NCBI GenBank assembly: GCA_036346255.1
Contig: CM070634.1
Location: forward strand, 73,240,476 to 73,304,475
Source of the DNA: Ampelocalamus luodianensis
Lineage: Eukaryota > Streptophyta > Magnoliopsida > Poales > Poaceae
DNA: 64,000 nucleotides
Direction of reading: 5' to 3'
Shown here: in pieces, positions 11,388-23,312 of the stretch
Position numbering within the stretch: the stretch's first letter is position 1
Layout of the letters: every line of letters starts with the position of its first letter
The notes under the pieces: model-generated
The model's input: the letters and a program-made list of their open reading frames with translations, nothing else
The model's database searches: none
What the model was told of the DNA's origin: nothing
Translations under genes and position numbers: made by a program

Positions 11388-14300
11388 GTGTACTACTTTA
11401 CCCACACGACTTGATTAGCCTGTAAGCCTCTAGATGCCTCCGAATATAGCATACTTCCTATGGTATGCTGGCCGGGTAAATCAAGATATGGTCATTTTTA
11501 GCAAGAAGATCCCATTGGGCTAAGTCCCTCAACCCAGGGCTCCTAGGAAACATAAGACGTTACAGTCTCTATGCCCTATCGGCCCCTAAGGAACACAGGA
11601 TTTCACGGTCCCGTGCCCTTACAATTTCACCACCGTGAGACTCAACACAACAAAACCTTCCCCCTACTTAATCATACAGCACCCATATACCGCGTGTGAT
11701 AGCACGAGTGTTGCTTGAACCGCAGGTACACAAAGTTCGGTCCTTAATTGTCCAGACAAGTCAAACCACATACCCAAATCTCGTGCACGAAGGCACCATC
11801 ACTAGCCATCACTTGTCCAGACCAAAAGCTCATTTAAAATGAGAAAAATTACCTCATAAAACAAATACAAATATCTGAAACAAAGCATATAATGAAAGTT
11901 GTGTTTATCCCATAATTGTCGGGTTATTCCCGACAATCAAACTACCGTATCTAGACTTGCATGGCTAAGCAAACCCATATCATAATTCTCACAACCTATC
12001 TTAAGCATGTGGTGCTGGAATAATTCAAGGATAACCTCAATGAATAGGATATAACTAATCTACACATCACAAAAATAGCGACATAATAAAATAAGCATGC
12101 AAGCAATTATCATTGCATCTATCCTAACAAAACTAGGATCAAATATGACGCAAAAACAAAGTTCAAAGAATGCTTGCCTTGCTAGGAGTTCACTTGCTCA
12201 CTCTCGGTTACGTACTCTCTTACTTCCGACAACTCAGAATCTACAGAAAGGCGATATCGAATAAACATCGAGAAAAGTTGAAAAATTCAAATTGCTCAAA
12301 AATGCATGATTTTTCTACAGTAGCTAACTCATGATTTTAGATGAATTTAGGTGAAAGAATTATTTCATTTGGAGTTAATATGTGAAAGTTATAGCAATTT
12401 GAAAATTAGTTTTTCAGAAAATACCAAAAATCAAAGTTCTATTACTGTTCATCCGAATTTAATTATTTTGTGAAAATTTGCAGAATGCTAGTGGAGATAA
12501 AAACTACAAGGTTAAATGTATAATAATATTTTATGTACAACCCAAATGTATAAAAATTTTCTAGGAATTTTCAAAGTTAATTCAATTTCTAGTGTAAAAA
12601 TTATTCTTTTCCGCATTTTAAATGGAATTAACTCCTTTTTATACACTGGCCGACCTAGCCTCTGTCAATGACAGATAGGACCCTTGTATTTTCTTTTCAT
12701 TTCCATTTATTTCCTAAAGGAAATCATCTACCAACAAATCTAATCTTCCTGTAAACATATACTTAACCGATTCTCCGGTGTTGAATCCAATGACATGCAT
12801 AACACTGTCTGATCATATCCCCGTATCTCGATCTAACTCCTATACTAGCATCCACTAAGGCATAAACAAGCCATTCAACCCAACAAATAATGCCCGGACT
12901 CACCATCTTTTATACATACAATCAAACTGGTGATTGCACCAACTCCACCAGGTTATGGGCACATAGTCATGACTAAATCCCTCAATCATCCTCCACAAGA
13001 CTATTTAATCTAATACTATGTATCAACTCTACTAGTCTCACCTCGGCAAAACATATTCGCATAAACCAAAATTTCCACCAATCAAGGTTTATTTGACTAA
13101 CCGACACCTAGTGAGCTCTACAATTTAAAAGCATGCCCAACATTTAACAACTCACTAATCAATCAACTTAGATCCATTTCAGCGGACTAGTCACATATGA
13201 AATCTACCAATCCAATCACACATGTGTCTCTATGATCAACTAATAATCATTTATCTACTAACGCAATTTAGGACACATTCCTATCAACTCGGCACATCAG
13301 ACTTATCCACTAATTATAAGGCAATCCAAACATTCATCCGCAATTAAATGATCCAATGCTACCTTCTCCCAATTCTAGCACACATGACTCACATAATTAT
13401 TAACTAAGACACCCGATCAATCTGCTCATGATTAAATAAACCATCCGATTCAACCTCTATATTTCATTAATCATCAACACATAAGTCATCCAACAAGTAA
13501 TAAATCATAAAATCCTTATGCATCCTAACTTCCAAAAATTACTAATCCAACGTGAGGGAAAATCTCTGATTAATTTATCCTCAAAGATCTCCACAATTCT
13601 GGACAAAACTCCAAAATATCATCCGGTCAAACAATCCAATGTATTTTTAATTTAGCATCCACCGACCAACAATACACATAAACCGCTACAACAATCTAAT
13701 CATTCGCATCCATAATATTTATCACATAATCCCGCCTACGCACAAATAAGTCCTAACTGGAGAGTTACACCGGTCTTAAGCTACCAAAACATTTTTACAA
13801 ATAAACATGCATAAATAGATGCCATGCTCATGACTAATATGCAACATACACAACTAATATTAACTAATATTGTAATGCGATAGCACAAGCACAATTTTAA
13901 CGCGAAGTATTTTACCACGGCATTAGATGTGCCTATTATGGCCGGACGTCATCTTCTCGGCTCCGGCCCCATCCGTGTTCACCGTAGTCGTCGCCGATGT
14001 TTGTCCGCTTGTACATCCAGCTCCTCATCCATGTCTGTCATCCCGATACCGCCTCACCTCGCTCACTCTCAACGCCGTCGTCTTCGGTGCGCAACTCACC
14101 CGCGGTCTTCCTCGCCTTGTTGTCGCCGCGCCCGTGGCCGCGCCTTCGGTCGCCGCCGATCGCGTGCATGCATGGCTCCCGCTGCATGCACCGTCGCTCG
14201 GCCTCATGGGCTCCGCCATCTCGTTGCCACCGTTTTGCTGCGAGCCTCTGCTGCCCGCTCGTCTTCTCTTCCTCCTGTTGACCGGCCACCGGCGAGCTGC

Positions 14301-15128
14301 TGCCGAGGCCGACGCCGCGGCACAACGCCTCAGCCTCATGTCATTGGGCTGCAGTGAGCCTCCACCATCTCGTCCGCTCTACCTCTACCTCACCTTCTCG
14401 CCACGGGGCTGTGCGCCGTTGCTCCGCCGGCCGGCAGCCAATGCAGCGCCGCTGCATGCATGCAGCATGCATGCACGCATGGAGGAATGCCTCCTCCTTC
14501 TCTACTTCTACCTTTCTTTTCTACACCTCCAGTGCTCTCTTCTCTAATGAGTCTCCACAGGACCTCCCCTCTCCTTGCTCCGGCCGACCAGACCCGGTCA
14601 CCACCGAGCCGCACCCCCGCCTGGCCACCCTGATGTCGCGCCGCTCGGCGACGATGTCGTGCTCTAGGCCCCGCCACACCGGGTTGCCGGGAGCTGCTGC
14701 GCCGCTGCTCCGGACAAACAGTGCACACATGCACTGCTGTTCTTCCTCCCCTCATCTCAAGAATGCCCAAAAGGTCATGCATGCGAAAAACTCTTGGATG
14801 AATGGACTGCTTGAGTGATGGGGAAGGCAATGGTATGACATGCATTGCATGATTTCCGGTTTTGGATTGGGATTGGAAGGAGAGAAGTGTGCTGTTTTGA
14901 GCTCATGTTCATGGAGAGAAGAAATGGGAGCAGCCTGTTGGGTTGAAGATGGCGTGAGAGATGGAGTGGCTGTGAGGTAATAAAAAAAAGATGGCTTGGG
15001 AAAGAAGTGTATGAGTTGGCTAGGTATAAAGATGGGAAATGGCAGTGGGTGAACAGGGGATGACAGTGTGTGGTTGTGTAGTGCTCTGTTGGGGACAGGA
15101 AAAAGGCAGGGGAGAAGCTGTTCGGCTG

Positions 15129-18100
15129 TGTCACATCCCCAAATTAATAAAGAAGTTTATTATGCATCTCATTAGCATGCATCATGTTTTGAAACTTTTT
15201 AATTACATATTGTACTTGGAAAATCTCAAAATACACATGAATCATACACTTGAATTTGAACTCCAAACCAAAAACTGAAATAAATGCTACTGAAGATCCT
15301 ATAGAAATAATTTATTCAAATACTATATTAATTATCATGAATTAATATAATTGTTCCTGAATTTTTGGGGCTGGTTTGAACCCTAAGAAAATTCAAACAC
15401 CATTAAAAGACCTAACCTAAGTTTGATTTTTATATTGCAAAATATATCATAAAGAGTAGGGTTCAATAATTTTTATAGACACTAGGCTATCCCAGGAACC
15501 CCCAGAAATTATTTCATGATTTTAGGAATTTTATTTATATTTTTAAGCCCTGGTCAAAGTGAAGGAAACAAATTGAAATTTCAGTCAAAACCCTAGACCT
15601 AAACCAGCCGCACTGTTCCTTGGACTCGAGTCCGACACGGCGAACTGACTCAGCGAACTGACTCAGCCCAACCGCCTAACTGCACCTTCGCATGCAACCG
15701 TAGGATCAAGTTTCGACGATCCAGATCTCGCCATCCCTCGACCTGTCCGAACCCCTTCCTAATCTGAGTCGTCCATTCGCGATCCAACGGCTAACCTGAA
15801 ACCTTTTCCCCGCACCACACCGTGTCACTGCCAGCTCGGGCCCACGCGACAGAGTCATCTTCCTCCTCGCGATAGAGCTCGCGCAGAGCGGCACCGCCAC
15901 GTCTCGCCCGAGCCCTACTTCGCGTCAGGGGCGCCGTCAGGTCACCGCCCCAAATGACCACTCCCCGAGCTAGGGCATCTCGCACCGCCCCCACTCCAAC
16001 GTCTCTCTTGCCATATTATCCCCTCCTCATCTCACATTCCCTTACTTCTCTTCTTTTCAACAGAAGAGGAGGACGCCATTGCTAGCTCATCTCACGGGTA
16101 AGCTCCAACCGGGTGATTCCTCCCTACTCTGTGATCCATCCCGTTTCCATTTTTGCTAAGTTCAGCTCCTACCTCGCCTTGTAGATCTTGGATCATCTTC
16201 GTGCCATTTCTCTGCTCTCGAGCGTGGACCCGAGAGCACCACCTTGTTGTCCTTGTCTCTAGTGAGGTACTCAAATTTTCTTTCATGTCATATCGTGCCT
16301 TATAGCATGGTTATGAAAACCCCTAAACTTATTTTGGTAATGCACGGCAGGATCTCGTTGAATCAAAGATCGAAACATTTTCGGCCGTGAAGCAACCTTT
16401 CCCCTCCCACTTCAAATTGGTAAGCCATTCTTCAATTCTTTGCTCCTATAGCATGCTCTTAAGTTCTTGAAGCTATTCCAAGCATTCACTGGTCTTGGTT
16501 TTGCTCAGGACTTTCTCCCCTCGTGAAGCTATGTCGCTGCCACCTACCTCTCCGGCGCCGACGCAGCTCCAGCAGCTACGAGCCTCCCCGAGCACCCTCT
16601 TCTGCTCAGGTAGCTCCTAATTAGCCCCTAGGACCTGGGCACCCGCTTGAATGTCGCTGTGGAGCTTCACACTGCTGTTTTTATTTTTGCCGTTTGGAGC
16701 GCCGCCGCTCAACGCCGGCTAACCGCCGTTCTGGGCCGGTTCTGGTGCCGTGAGTGCCCTCAACGGGTGCGTAATGCTATTGCACAGCTAACGATACCTT
16801 TAGCTCGCGTCGCCGTGGCGCACCGCGCCGGCGAGCCGCCGGTGAAACGCGCGGGACCAAATCCCGTTGTCAGTTTCGGGCAGCTACTGTAGCAACGTGG
16901 TTAGAAATTAAATAGTAATCATTAGCTTTCAATTCGCTGTCTTAGTTACATGCGGGACCCACGCACAGAAAACCAGCACGTTAGGAAAAACGTTTGAGTG
17001 ACTGACGTGTGGGCCCAAAACTTTAAACGTGTGCTGTGTATTTAAGTCGTCCCGGATGCGCCATGATCTTGGACCGTTGGATCTTAATCCAACGGCTCAC
17101 AAGCGTGGCCGTTGTTGGGCGCGCGCATGCCGCGTCACCATGGGCCACTGACTAGTAGGCCCACTTGTCAGCACGCGAGTGCGTGGGGTGCACTGCTGCG
17201 CCGGCCCCATTGTCAGTTGCTGCGGCTAGCGCGAGGTCGGTAGAAAAAGTAATACATACTTTATGAAATTCGAAATCTATTAATTTACACACTGAAAATT
17301 GGTATTAACTTCTAAAAATGCATAACAAATTCATTCTAACTCCAAAAGCAATGAAACCACTTCTGATAATTTTTATTTTTAATGAAATTTATATTAAAAT
17401 TGGTTTCCAACATGTCTCTATAGCAGAGAGCATTATTTTGGAAAATGAGCTATTAACACTATTATTGTTACAAAAGAAAATACTGATAACTTTGAAAATT
17501 CATAACTAAATCATGAAAACTCCAATTGAGGCAAACTCAACTGTTTTGAACTTGTAATAATATTGCCTATTTATCCATGTAATCCATGTACTCGCCACTG
17601 CTCTACAAAATTTCACTTCATAATTAAATTACATAAATGAAGGCATATTGAAATCTAAAATTCAAACCACTATAACTTTCCTATACTAAATCAAAATGAA
17701 ATAATTCTTTCACCAAAAATCATTTAAAATCATGACTTAGCTACTATAGAAAAATCATGCATTTTTGAGCATTTTGATTTTTGGAGTATTTCTCGATGTT
17801 TATTCGGTATTGTATTTATATAGATTCTGAGCTCATTGATATTGACTCGTACGCTACCGAGAGTGAACAATTGCTCTACCAGCAAGGCAAGCATCCTTTG
17901 AACTTTTTTTTTGCATCATATTTGATCCCAGTTTTGTTAGGATAGATGCAATGATAATTGCTTGCATGCTATTTTGATATTGTCGCTATTTTTGTGATGA
18001 ATAGTTAGACACATCCTATATTCTTGTCATTGTGGCTATCCATGAATTATTCCAGTACTGAAATGTTTATGATAGGATGTGTGAAATTATATGGTTCGGG

Positions 18101-19699
18101 TATGCTTAGCCATGCAAGTCTAGAACGGTAGTCCGATTGCCGGGAATAACCCGACAATTATGGGATAAACACCACTATCTTTATATACTTTTGTTTCAGA
18201 TCTTTGTATCTGCTTTCTAAGTTAAATTTTATCATTTTAAATGAGCTTTTGGTCTGGACAAGTGTTGGTTAGTGATGGTGCTTCGTGCATGAGATTTGGG
18301 TATGTGGTTGGACTTGTCTGGACAATTAAGGACCGAACTTTGGGTACCTGCTGTTCAAGCAACATTCGTGCTATCACACGCGGGTTGGGAGCCGTATGGT
18401 TAAGTAAGGAGAAGGTTTTGTTGTGTTGAGTCCCACGGTGGTGAAATTGTAAGGGCATGGGACCGTGAAATCCCGTGTTCCTTTTTGGGCTGATAGGATG
18501 GGGGCGTTAACGTCTTGTGTTTCCTAGGTGGTAGGATGGAGGCGTTAACGTCTTGTGTTTCCTAGGAGCCATGGGTTGAGGGACTTAGCTCAATGGGATC
18601 TTCTTGCTAAAAACGACCGTATCTTGATTTACCCGGCCGGCATACCATAGGAAGTATGTTATATTCGGAGGCATCTGGAGGCTTACGGGCTAATCAAGTC
18701 GTGTGGGTAAAGTAGTACACCCCTGCAGGGTATAAATCTATTCGAATAGCCGTGTCCACAGTTATGGACGACCGCTTGAAATTTGTGGCTGCTTATTGTT
18801 AGACTTGGAATTAAAATTAGGGTTATAACTTGGTATCGTCATGAATGGGATGTTCATGCTTGTTGATTTTATCAAAGTGGACCGCCACTTTGTTTTTAGT
18901 ATGATTCATTTATTATTGAATTTATCACTTATTCACATGCTTTATTTCTACTCCAAATCTGATTTTGAAATGGCACTTGAAAAACTAGTATGTGTAGGTC
19001 GTTCAGTATTGCGTCGTTTCCGCAAAATTAAACCAATATGAGCCTTCCCTTGAATGACCTTATGCATCACTATTTTTATTTGTGTAAGACTTGCGAGTAC
19101 TCTTTTGTACTCAGCCAGATGTTTGCTGGCTTTTACAGGTGAGGAAGATAATGAGACCGACGAGCTCGTCGGTGTCGATTTAGGCGACACCGATGAGTAG
19201 TGTGCTATCTTTAGCTCCCAATTGGTTGCCGATGGGTTGTGTGGCATACCACTGCTGGTCTTTTGGATCATTTACTTATTTCCGCTGCTATTTAACACTT
19301 TCCTTTAAATTTAGCCGGTCGGCCACTTGTATTAGTTGTAAACTTGGAACTATGTTGTATGTCTTTGAACTATTTATGTATGGATGTTGTATGGATGCAA
19401 TCAACGTTGAAGGAGAGTATGATTATATTGGTCGCTGATCTTGGGAGCCAATATAAGTCATACTCGCTGTTCATGGCTTCCTATTTAACTCACTAAGTGT
19501 AGCACTTGACTTGTTGGGGAACCGACAATCATGTAATGCTCGCAGAGGAGCGGCGCGCATAATCGTCGGGGCTCTGGTTTGAGTTAAGCCTCTCATTTAG
19601 ATGGAGTTAAGTTGGAATTGATTCTCTGGAGATCTAGAGTTATGTCCCTAAGACCTTGATTAGTCTCGGTCTTACGGAGATAACTCCGGGGTCCCCACA
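15129..19699 (+). mobile_element. Solo LTR (4571 bp), mosaic, with GGCTG target duplication
   Basis: The segment begins TGTCACATCCCC and ends GGGGTCCCCACA, and is flanked by GGCTG at 15124-15128 and 19700-19704. The interrupted host LTR continues across it. From about 17680 to its end it is homologous, in opposite orientation, to the host family (compare the reverse complement of 10615-12370 and of 36435-38480). Its first 2.5 kb is unrelated to that family. No primer site, polypurine tract or coding region is present. A second copy of the same 5' end starts at 63938. Confidence 0.85.
18721..18749 (+). promoter_or_regulatory. Paired palindromic LTR boxes in the mosaic LTR
   Basis: CCCTGCAGGG (18721-18730) is followed after seven bases by CTATTCGAATAG (18738-18749), then a GTCC...GGAC dyad. 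Downstream are GAGTACTCTTTTGTACTC (19095-19112) and a GGTTGCCGATGGG block (19224-19236). The order matches the other LTRs in the window. Confidence 0.6.
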
Positions 19700-20376
19700 G
19701 GCTGGTAATAAATTTTCGAATGAATAGTGTTCAGTTTGGGGAGAAACAAATAGCAGCAGGGAGTTCGGTAATTTTTAGACATAGTTGTCTAGCTCCAAAA
19801 ATCACGAAATTTTTATGGAAGTTTCCTGACACAGTGATGCACAATGTATAATTTTTGCAGGGTTTTTCTTGTCCCGCATTCTTCCCTATAATTATTTTAA
19901 GTACTAGTTTTGTTGGTTGTTGTCTGTTGGGGAGGAGATAAAAAGCAGTGCAGTCCTTCCTCCATTTCTCCAACTCGTCCAAATGACCTTGCATGCGTGA
20001 ACTAACCGCTATACTGGAACACTCTCACGTTGACAATCGCAACGGTATAACATGCGTCGTCGGATTCTTGATTCTCGGTTGTGATTGTGAGGAGAGAAGT
20101 TGGGGAAAAGAAATGGACTCACAGGCGTCTCGCCTGCGGTCGGTCGGACTGAAAAAAGAGTAGCGGTACTAATGCATGCATCATGATTTTTGTAATGCAT
20201 GCTAAAACAAGAAATCAAAGTAATTCAATTTAAATGCAGACTTTCAACTCGATTCGATTTTAAGAAGCAACATTTTAATTAAACATGTGAAAATTTTAAA
20301 ACATTGCCAAATATTTATTAGATCGCCAAATTAAATATTAGCATCCTGATTCTGAAAATCAGGATGTTACACCACG

Positions 20377-21423
20377 CCCCTATTATATTATTATGTCGAG
20401 AAGGGTCGTAACTCTCTAACAACAGAGGTCCCTCATTAAATATGTCTAGGTGAAGAACATTCTAGGAAGTGGCCCCATAACGGGCATTGTCTCAGTCATT
20501 GAGGGGATTTTACTTGATGGGGCGGGTTTAGTGCTAGGGCTAGGATTGGAAAATCTTTTTTATGATCATCTATGTCGTATGCCTAAGGAAGCGTGTCATG
20601 ACCAACATTATGAGTTGATCCTATATTGTTGGTAAAGTTGTACAACCTTTCCAGAGTGCTTTAAAATCTATCCGAATAGTCATGCCTCTGGTTATGGGCA
20701 TTGTGTACAAAGTCACACTGGTTAATTTTATGAACTTAAAATTATGACCTGAAATATGTTGGGTAAATATGGCGGTTAATCACGGTCGTTGGGATGTGGT
20801 CATGTTGGTTAAGCATAGTCGAGATAATAATTGCTTACACGAAAGAAACTTTGGTTTTAAAGTTAAACATGCTAAGTCAGAGGTTTGGAAAAATAATTAT
20901 AGTATGTGAGCAAACTGGCTTTGTGTTAAAATAAACATACAACTTCTCTCTTGGAAGTCTTGCATCTATATAATTGCATTTGCAGTGAGGGTTTGCTTAG
21001 TACATTTGTACTCATGGTTGCTCAAATATGTGGATTCAGACTATGAAGCTGAAGATCTGATGTCTAGATACTTCTATGCATCTGGTTATGGAAATGATGA
21101 AAACGACGTTAACTCAGTTCTAACCCCAATCGATTGCCAGTGGCAATGCATGGAGGTGACGGTCTTTTGATGTTCTTTCCGTTGCTACTATTACTACATT
21201 CCGCTGCTACTCTGTTACTTCGAACAATTTCGCATGTCAGCTGGTTCTGCACACCTTGGCCTTAAGGCCTATTCATCATGTTCTATAATAATTAATTACA
21301 TGTTTATGTATGTGTTGTATATGGAAGTGATATTTGCCGATATCTGTATTGTGTGGGCTAGCGACTGATCATGGGATTAGCTCATAATACACAGAGGGTC
21401 TGGATGCAAATCCGAGTTCCACA
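20377..21423 (+). repeat. 3' part of a gypsy-type LTR, remnant
   Basis: This AT-rich stretch carries degenerate versions of the LTR boxes in the usual order: CTATCCGAATAG (20668-20679), AGTACATTTGTACT (near 21000) and an ATTGCCAGTGGCAAT block (near 21133). It ends near GAGTTCCACA at 21423, which has the CA end expected of an LTR. Its 5' part was presumably separated by the left-block element that ends at 20371 and would lie outside the window. No coding potential is seen. Confidence 0.5.
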
Positions 21424-21468
21424 CCGATGCTTCGCCGACCTTCTCACAAATCAGATTAATAAGGTCTT

Positions 21469-21481
21469 AGCTCTGATAACA
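21469..21481 (-). other. Degenerate primer site of an orphan copia LTR
   Basis: The plus strand AGCTCTGATAACA is one base from the complement of the tRNA-iMet primer site and sits two bases from the LTR edge at 21484, the spacing seen in the copia element at 56879-56894. Only about 60 bases of internal region survive before the gypsy LTR end. Confidence 0.5.
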
Positions 21482-21483
21482 CT

Positions 21484-22332
21484 TGTTATACTCTGATACC
21501 CATTCTTATACGCAGCAACCCCCAGATCAGATCAGTGTTGGGAGGTATAGCACGAGCGTGCACGATATCAAAAACGAAGTAGATGAATCTCATAGACAGA
21601 ACCTAATAACAACGACGAAATAATCGCAACGAGAGAGAAAGATTTGGCAAAACAATGATGAAATAATCGTAACGAGAGAGAAAGATTTGGCAAAACCGAC
21701 TGCAATTCCTTAAGCATAAACTCAAAAGAGAACAAGTGATTGTCGCTCTCTTATAACCCTCTCGAACCTTTTATGACTCCCGGATAATTGCACTATACAA
21801 GAATCTAGTGTTAAAGAATAACATAACCTCTAATTTTCTCGTGCATCTCTAGCTTTGGATGAGTTTGTTTGTGGCTTGAGTTCTCCATAACCACCCCTCG
21901 TGTCTTTATATAGTGCATCTAGTTCTCCTCCAAAAGAAAGTAGGAATCATAATCCTAGGATTAGGATAGAAATCCTTATAGAACACATTTCCAAATCCTA
22001 ATAGTCAGGATATGGTCACCCATACTCAACACAGTCCATCGACGAAACGGCAAGGAAGAGCTAACACAGGAAGTTCGGACGTGAGGTCCTAGTAGTCCGT
22101 TCGACATGGACTCTCACGGACTATTCACAGCAAGAAGTGCAGGCGCAGCAGCTTGAGTATCCGGCATAATCTCTGCTTCTAACAGAATATACTAATGGGC
22201 AGCTTAATTGGGAACACAGAATCAACATTTAAGCACATGCAAGACCAAGAAACCGAGCGAATTCATGGAGCAAATCCGAACATCATGAGATATCAAGACA
22301 TAGACAGTTGCCGTTGTGAAGAATTACTAACA
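21484..22332 (-). repeat. Copia-type LTR (849 bp), probably an orphan 5' LTR
   Basis: Read on the minus strand it begins TGTTAGTAATTC and ends AGAGTATAACA. A TATA box (CTATATAAA, 21905-21913 minus) is well placed inside. A primer-site-like sequence lies just left, so this is the 5' LTR of a minus-strand copia element whose internal part is almost completely missing, displaced by the gypsy LTR that ends at 21423. Confidence 0.6.
21905..21913 (-). promoter_or_regulatory. TATA box of the copia LTR
   Basis: The minus strand reads CTATATAAAGAC in the middle of the 849-bp LTR, the usual place for the U3/R core promoter. If active it would drive transcription leftward, away from the GC-rich segment at 22.3 kb. 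Confidence 0.5.
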
Positions 22333-23312
22333 TATAAGGCTGCTAGCTTTGGCCTCCTCTCGCGCTAGCTACGTCGGCAGGAAAAGGATCGCCGTCGGAT
22401 CGCGCCGCGATCGCGTCCGAGCCGTCAGATCGGAGGCGGTGCGCTTGCAGCGAATGCGCGACGCTCGCGCGTCCACGTCGCCCCGAAAGCCCCTCATCCC
22501 TTCGCGAAAGCCCTGAATCCCTTCGCATCTCCATCTCGCTCCTCCCATCTCCTCTCTCGCCACTGCCTTCCCCAGTCTCCCTCCCCCGCCGCAGCGCCAT
22601 CCCTCCCCCGCAGCTGCGGAGCCCTCCCTCTTGCTCCCTCCCGCCCCCTCGGCCTCCCTACCCGGGCGTTGCGTCCGTGCCGCAGGCCCTTCCCTCTTCC
22701 TCTCCTGCCCCCCCCCCCCCGATCTCCCTCCCAAGCTGCCTCTTCGTCACCCCCCTTCCCTGCCCTCCGGCGCCTCTCCGCCTCCTCATTGCCGCTTGCC
22801 TGCGGCCCCCTCGCGAACCCCCGTTCCCTGTCCTGTCCCTCTCCAGGGTTTTATCCCCCGCGGAGTCGATGGTCATCCTTGGCCTCCCCAGCCCGCGCCT
22901 TCCGGATGCTGCAGGTGCAGCTCAAGCCTGTCGAATGCAGTATCGACGGCTAGGTCAGAGCCGACCGGCCCGAGCTCGCCGCGCTGCTCGAGGAGAAGAG
23001 CCTGGACTTCGAGGGCCCGCGGAGTCGATGGTCGTCCTTGGCCTCCCAACCCGCGCCTTCCGGATGCTGCAAGTGCAGCTCGAGCCTGTCGAACGCAGTA
23101 TCGACGGCCAGGTCGGAGCCGACCGGCCCGAGCTCGCCGCGCTGCTCGAGGAGAAAAGCCTGGCCTTCGAGGGCCAACTAAGGTGGCTCAACACCAGGAC
23201 CGACGAGCTCAATGACGTGCTGCGCGTGGTCAATCGAATGGAGTTCCTCAGTAAGGGCGATTTTCAGAAATTCTGGAATGAGTATGGTTGCAGTTCGCTC
23301 CTTTATCAGTAA
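22333..23312 (+). other. GC-rich gene-like segment, product unrecognised
   Basis: Sequence changes abruptly to a CpG- and pyrimidine-rich block typical of a grass promoter plus first exon. A plus-strand frame is open to 23312. Its last part (about 23060-23250) has convincing protein-like composition with a Leu/Glu-rich amphipathic stretch of coiled-coil character, and it runs to a possible splice donor (CA then GTAAGG) near 23251. Earlier parts are Pro/Ala/Ser-rich and may be leader. The first copy of the internal duplication carries a stop in this frame. I do not recognise the family. It could be the first exon of a gene, a captured gene fragment or a pseudogene. Confidence 0.4.
22861..23178 (+). 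repeat. Direct duplication of about 159 bp in the GC-rich segment
   Basis: The block starting CGGAGTCGATGGTC at 22861 recurs at 23020 with few substitutions and a one-base length difference. The one-base indel shifts the frame between copies: the leucine-rich reading that continues openly after copy two meets a TAG in copy one. Unequal crossing-over or slippage is the simplest origin. Confidence 0.8.

Larger units (their letters stand above)
7251..20371 (-). repeat. 5' LTR of the large-LTR element, split by two nested LTRs
   Basis: It begins TGTGGGGAAC next to the primer site and ends GGATGTTACA at 20371. Removing the insertions 7446-10609 and 15129-19699 and one copy of each target duplication leaves about 5.4 kb. 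The parts 7251-7445, 10615-15128 and 19705-20371 join smoothly when compared with 1-4220 and with the solo copy at 36435-41945. The reading direction is minus. The 3' member of the pair is 1-4220. Confidence 0.85.

Noticed and set aside
15706..16892. GC-rich segment resembling a gene start within 15129-19699.
   Set aside because: It lies inside a solo LTR with exact target duplication; frames are short and it is better explained as LTR promoter and leader sequence.
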